Shown here one piece after another: positions 62,503 through 64,000 of a stretch of 64,000 bases of DNA (the stretch's first letter is position 1; every line of letters begins with the position of its first letter). Made by a program: the position numbers and the translations under genes. The notes under the pieces are model-generated. The model was not told where the DNA came from, did not search any database, and saw only the letters and a program-made list of their open reading frames with translations. Origin of the DNA: Paraphaeosphaeria minitans (taxonomy: Eukaryota > Ascomycota > Dothideomycetes > Pleosporales > Didymosphaeriaceae); assembly GCA_015832175.1 (NCBI GenBank), contig WJXW01000008.1, positions 310,001 through 374,000 of the forward strand, in the 5' to 3' direction.

Positions 62503-64000
62503 ATGTCCGACTCAGATCTTTCCACACCACCTGCAACCGACGACGAGATGCCCGTCCCAGATCTGCCTGCAAAGGCGACGAAGGCGTCACCCCAAAAGAC
62601 GAAGAAGAAGAGGAAGAACGGCACCATTCTCTCCTTCTTCGACAAGAAGCAGCGGTCACCAACGCCTCCGCCGCGCAAGAAGCGCGCGCCTTCTCCACCA
62701 CATGAAGCTGTTGCAGAGGACAACCCCGACATTGCTGTACGTCCATGTCGCGTCCGTCGCGTCGATTCGTGACGCGATCGCGGCCCCACAGGTCGCAACG
62801 CCCGCCTCAAGTCTCCGCTAACATGCGCATGCCATAGTTCATAGTAATGTTCCGATCGCGATTTTCAGACGCATTTCCTCCTCGGTGCCCTCATCTTGGG
62901 CCGCAGGATCTTGAGCGTGGCGTTGCAGCAGACCTACCGTCGCCCGAGGTTGAGACCCTCCTTTGCGCCCTGCTCGGCCTGGTCAACAATCGCAAGAAAC
63001 CCGTCGAGTTCGTCAGCCCTAGCACAGCTTCCATACTTGCGCAATGCAGTCGCGTAGCTGTGCGCCTGCAAACCGAGCCATCCCAGTGCTGACGCAATTA
63101 CAGGAAGGGCCACTATGGTCGCGCCCTCGAGGAAGCCGTCCAGACACAGAAGTCCCAGTGGCCGCGCAAATGGAACCACATCAATCCTCTGCATGGCGGA
63201 CGGAACTTCAACAACATGTCGCCCGCCGACCGCGTAAGTACCTTGTATCCATTATGTGATGGCTACTCACATCCTCTAGCTCGACCTCCTCAAGGCCCTC
63301 CTGTCATGGAGCCTCAACCAGTCCGAGCTCATCGTCAACATGATCAAAGATGGCTACAAGTCGCGGACGTCCAAAGACCCTCGCGATACAAACATTCCAC
63401 TGTCCGTGCAGCCATGGGGCAAAGACGGCGAAAAGCGGCGCTACTGGCTGGTCGAGGGCCAGGACGACACACCGTTCCGCGTCTACAGAGAGAGCAATCC
63501 CGCCTTGAAGCATGTCACATGGTGGAGCGTTGCAGGATCTATTGAAGAGATCCGAGCGCTTGCGCAGAAGTTGCAGGAAGATGACGGCACTCGCGAGGCC
63601 AGGGCCCTGGGTGAGCGTATGCTCGCCGCCATCCCGCGCTTCGAGGCTACGGAAGAGGTAACGTGCCCTTCATACTTATAATTGATCACTATTACTAACA
63701 ATATCACAGAAGCGCAAGAAGCGCATGTACCGCCTGGAGCGCAAGGCCAAGCTGGAACGCCCTGCACTTGGCTTTTCACTCTACGAAGGCCGCACCCGTG
63801 GCAAGCGCATGCGGTATACGTTCGATGAAAACGAGGATGAGGACTCCGATGCTGGCGTTAGGCGGTCGACGCGCAATCCGGGCAGGGAAACCTCCGCTGG
63901 ACCCAGCGCCCCCACCATCACTGCCAGCGGCCGCCAGGTCCGGTCCCGTGCCACTGGCATGTACGGCGAGACTCTGCTCAGCGGCCAAACAACTGAGGGC
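62503..64000 (+). CDS. WHIM1-type chromatin-remodelling accessory protein (3' end cut by window edge)
   Basis: Exons: 62503-62736, 62838-63007, 63104-63233, 63280-63657, 63710 to the window edge (401 codons so far). All introns are canonical except a GTTCGT donor at 63008. The N-terminus has acidic Ser/Asp, then a PIP-box-like TILSFFDKKQ with a basic flank (KTKKKRKN) near 35-50. After a DDT-like helical region (EVETLLCALLGLVNNRKKPV), the WHIM1 pattern follows: LDLLKALLSWSLNQSELIVN, PLSVQPWGKDGEKRRYWLVE, then FRVYRESNP. This arrangement is known from ISWI partners (RSF1/CECR2/Acf1 type), where it contacts the remodeller ATPase and linker DNA. The tail is basic (KRKKRMYRLERKAKLE) and mentions no other domain. 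Complex membership is inferred from the domain only. Confidence 0.8.

Overview
The window is nuclear DNA of a filamentous ascomycete (Pezizomycotina; a Dothideomycete is my best guess from protein style, not proven). Genes lie on both strands and are cut by short introns, mostly 43-140 bp. These typically have GTAAGT/GTATGT-like donors, CTAAC/CTGAC branch points 10-20 bases before the acceptor, and CAG/TAG ends. Exon joins below were worked out by hand; in each multi-exon gene the exon lengths add up to a whole number of codons.

Layout. 1-9 kb is dense housekeeping sequence: RIT1 (initiator-tRNA modification, runs off the left edge), BDP1 (TFIIIB), BRE1 (H2B ubiquitin ligase) and POS5 (mitochondrial NADH kinase). 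9.7-28.7 kb is looser and accessory-like: a membrane acyltransferase, a DHA1 drug/polyamine MFS transporter, an F-box protein, a DUF1275 membrane protein, an isocitrate-lyase/PEP-mutase family enzyme, a glutathionyl-hydroquinone-reductase-like GST and a four-helix MARVEL-like protein, separated by gaps of up to 2.4 kb. 30.5-37.5 kb is again core: HSP60, cofilin, GET5 and NOP2. A 2.6 kb gap leads to a hexose transporter (40.1-42.2 kb) and a B3/B4-domain protein.

44-53.5 kb is the most unusual part. Among a conserved small protein and a DUF6601 membrane protein lie several coding stretches that read well but are interrupted: an RS/KR-rich gene with one in-frame TAA, a head-to-head pair of small cysteine-rich secreted-type genes that both lack a usable in-frame start, a stretch with two in-frame stops, Arg/Ser-rich remnants, and a two-exon 2EXR-type gene with one in-frame TGA. 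They may be decaying accessory genes, strain-level nonsense alleles, or local sequence errors.

55-64 kb returns to core genes: the RFX-family transcription factor, the ER-shaping protein YOP1 (seven exons, one of 9 nt) and a WHIM-type chromatin-remodelling accessory protein cut by the right edge. Simple and tandem repeats (27-bp, ~33-bp and 18-bp minisatellites, a GGTA and a GATA/GACA microsatellite, and a ~75-bp duplicated block) sit in the gaps. I found no convincing tRNA or rRNA gene, CRISPR array or intact transposon.
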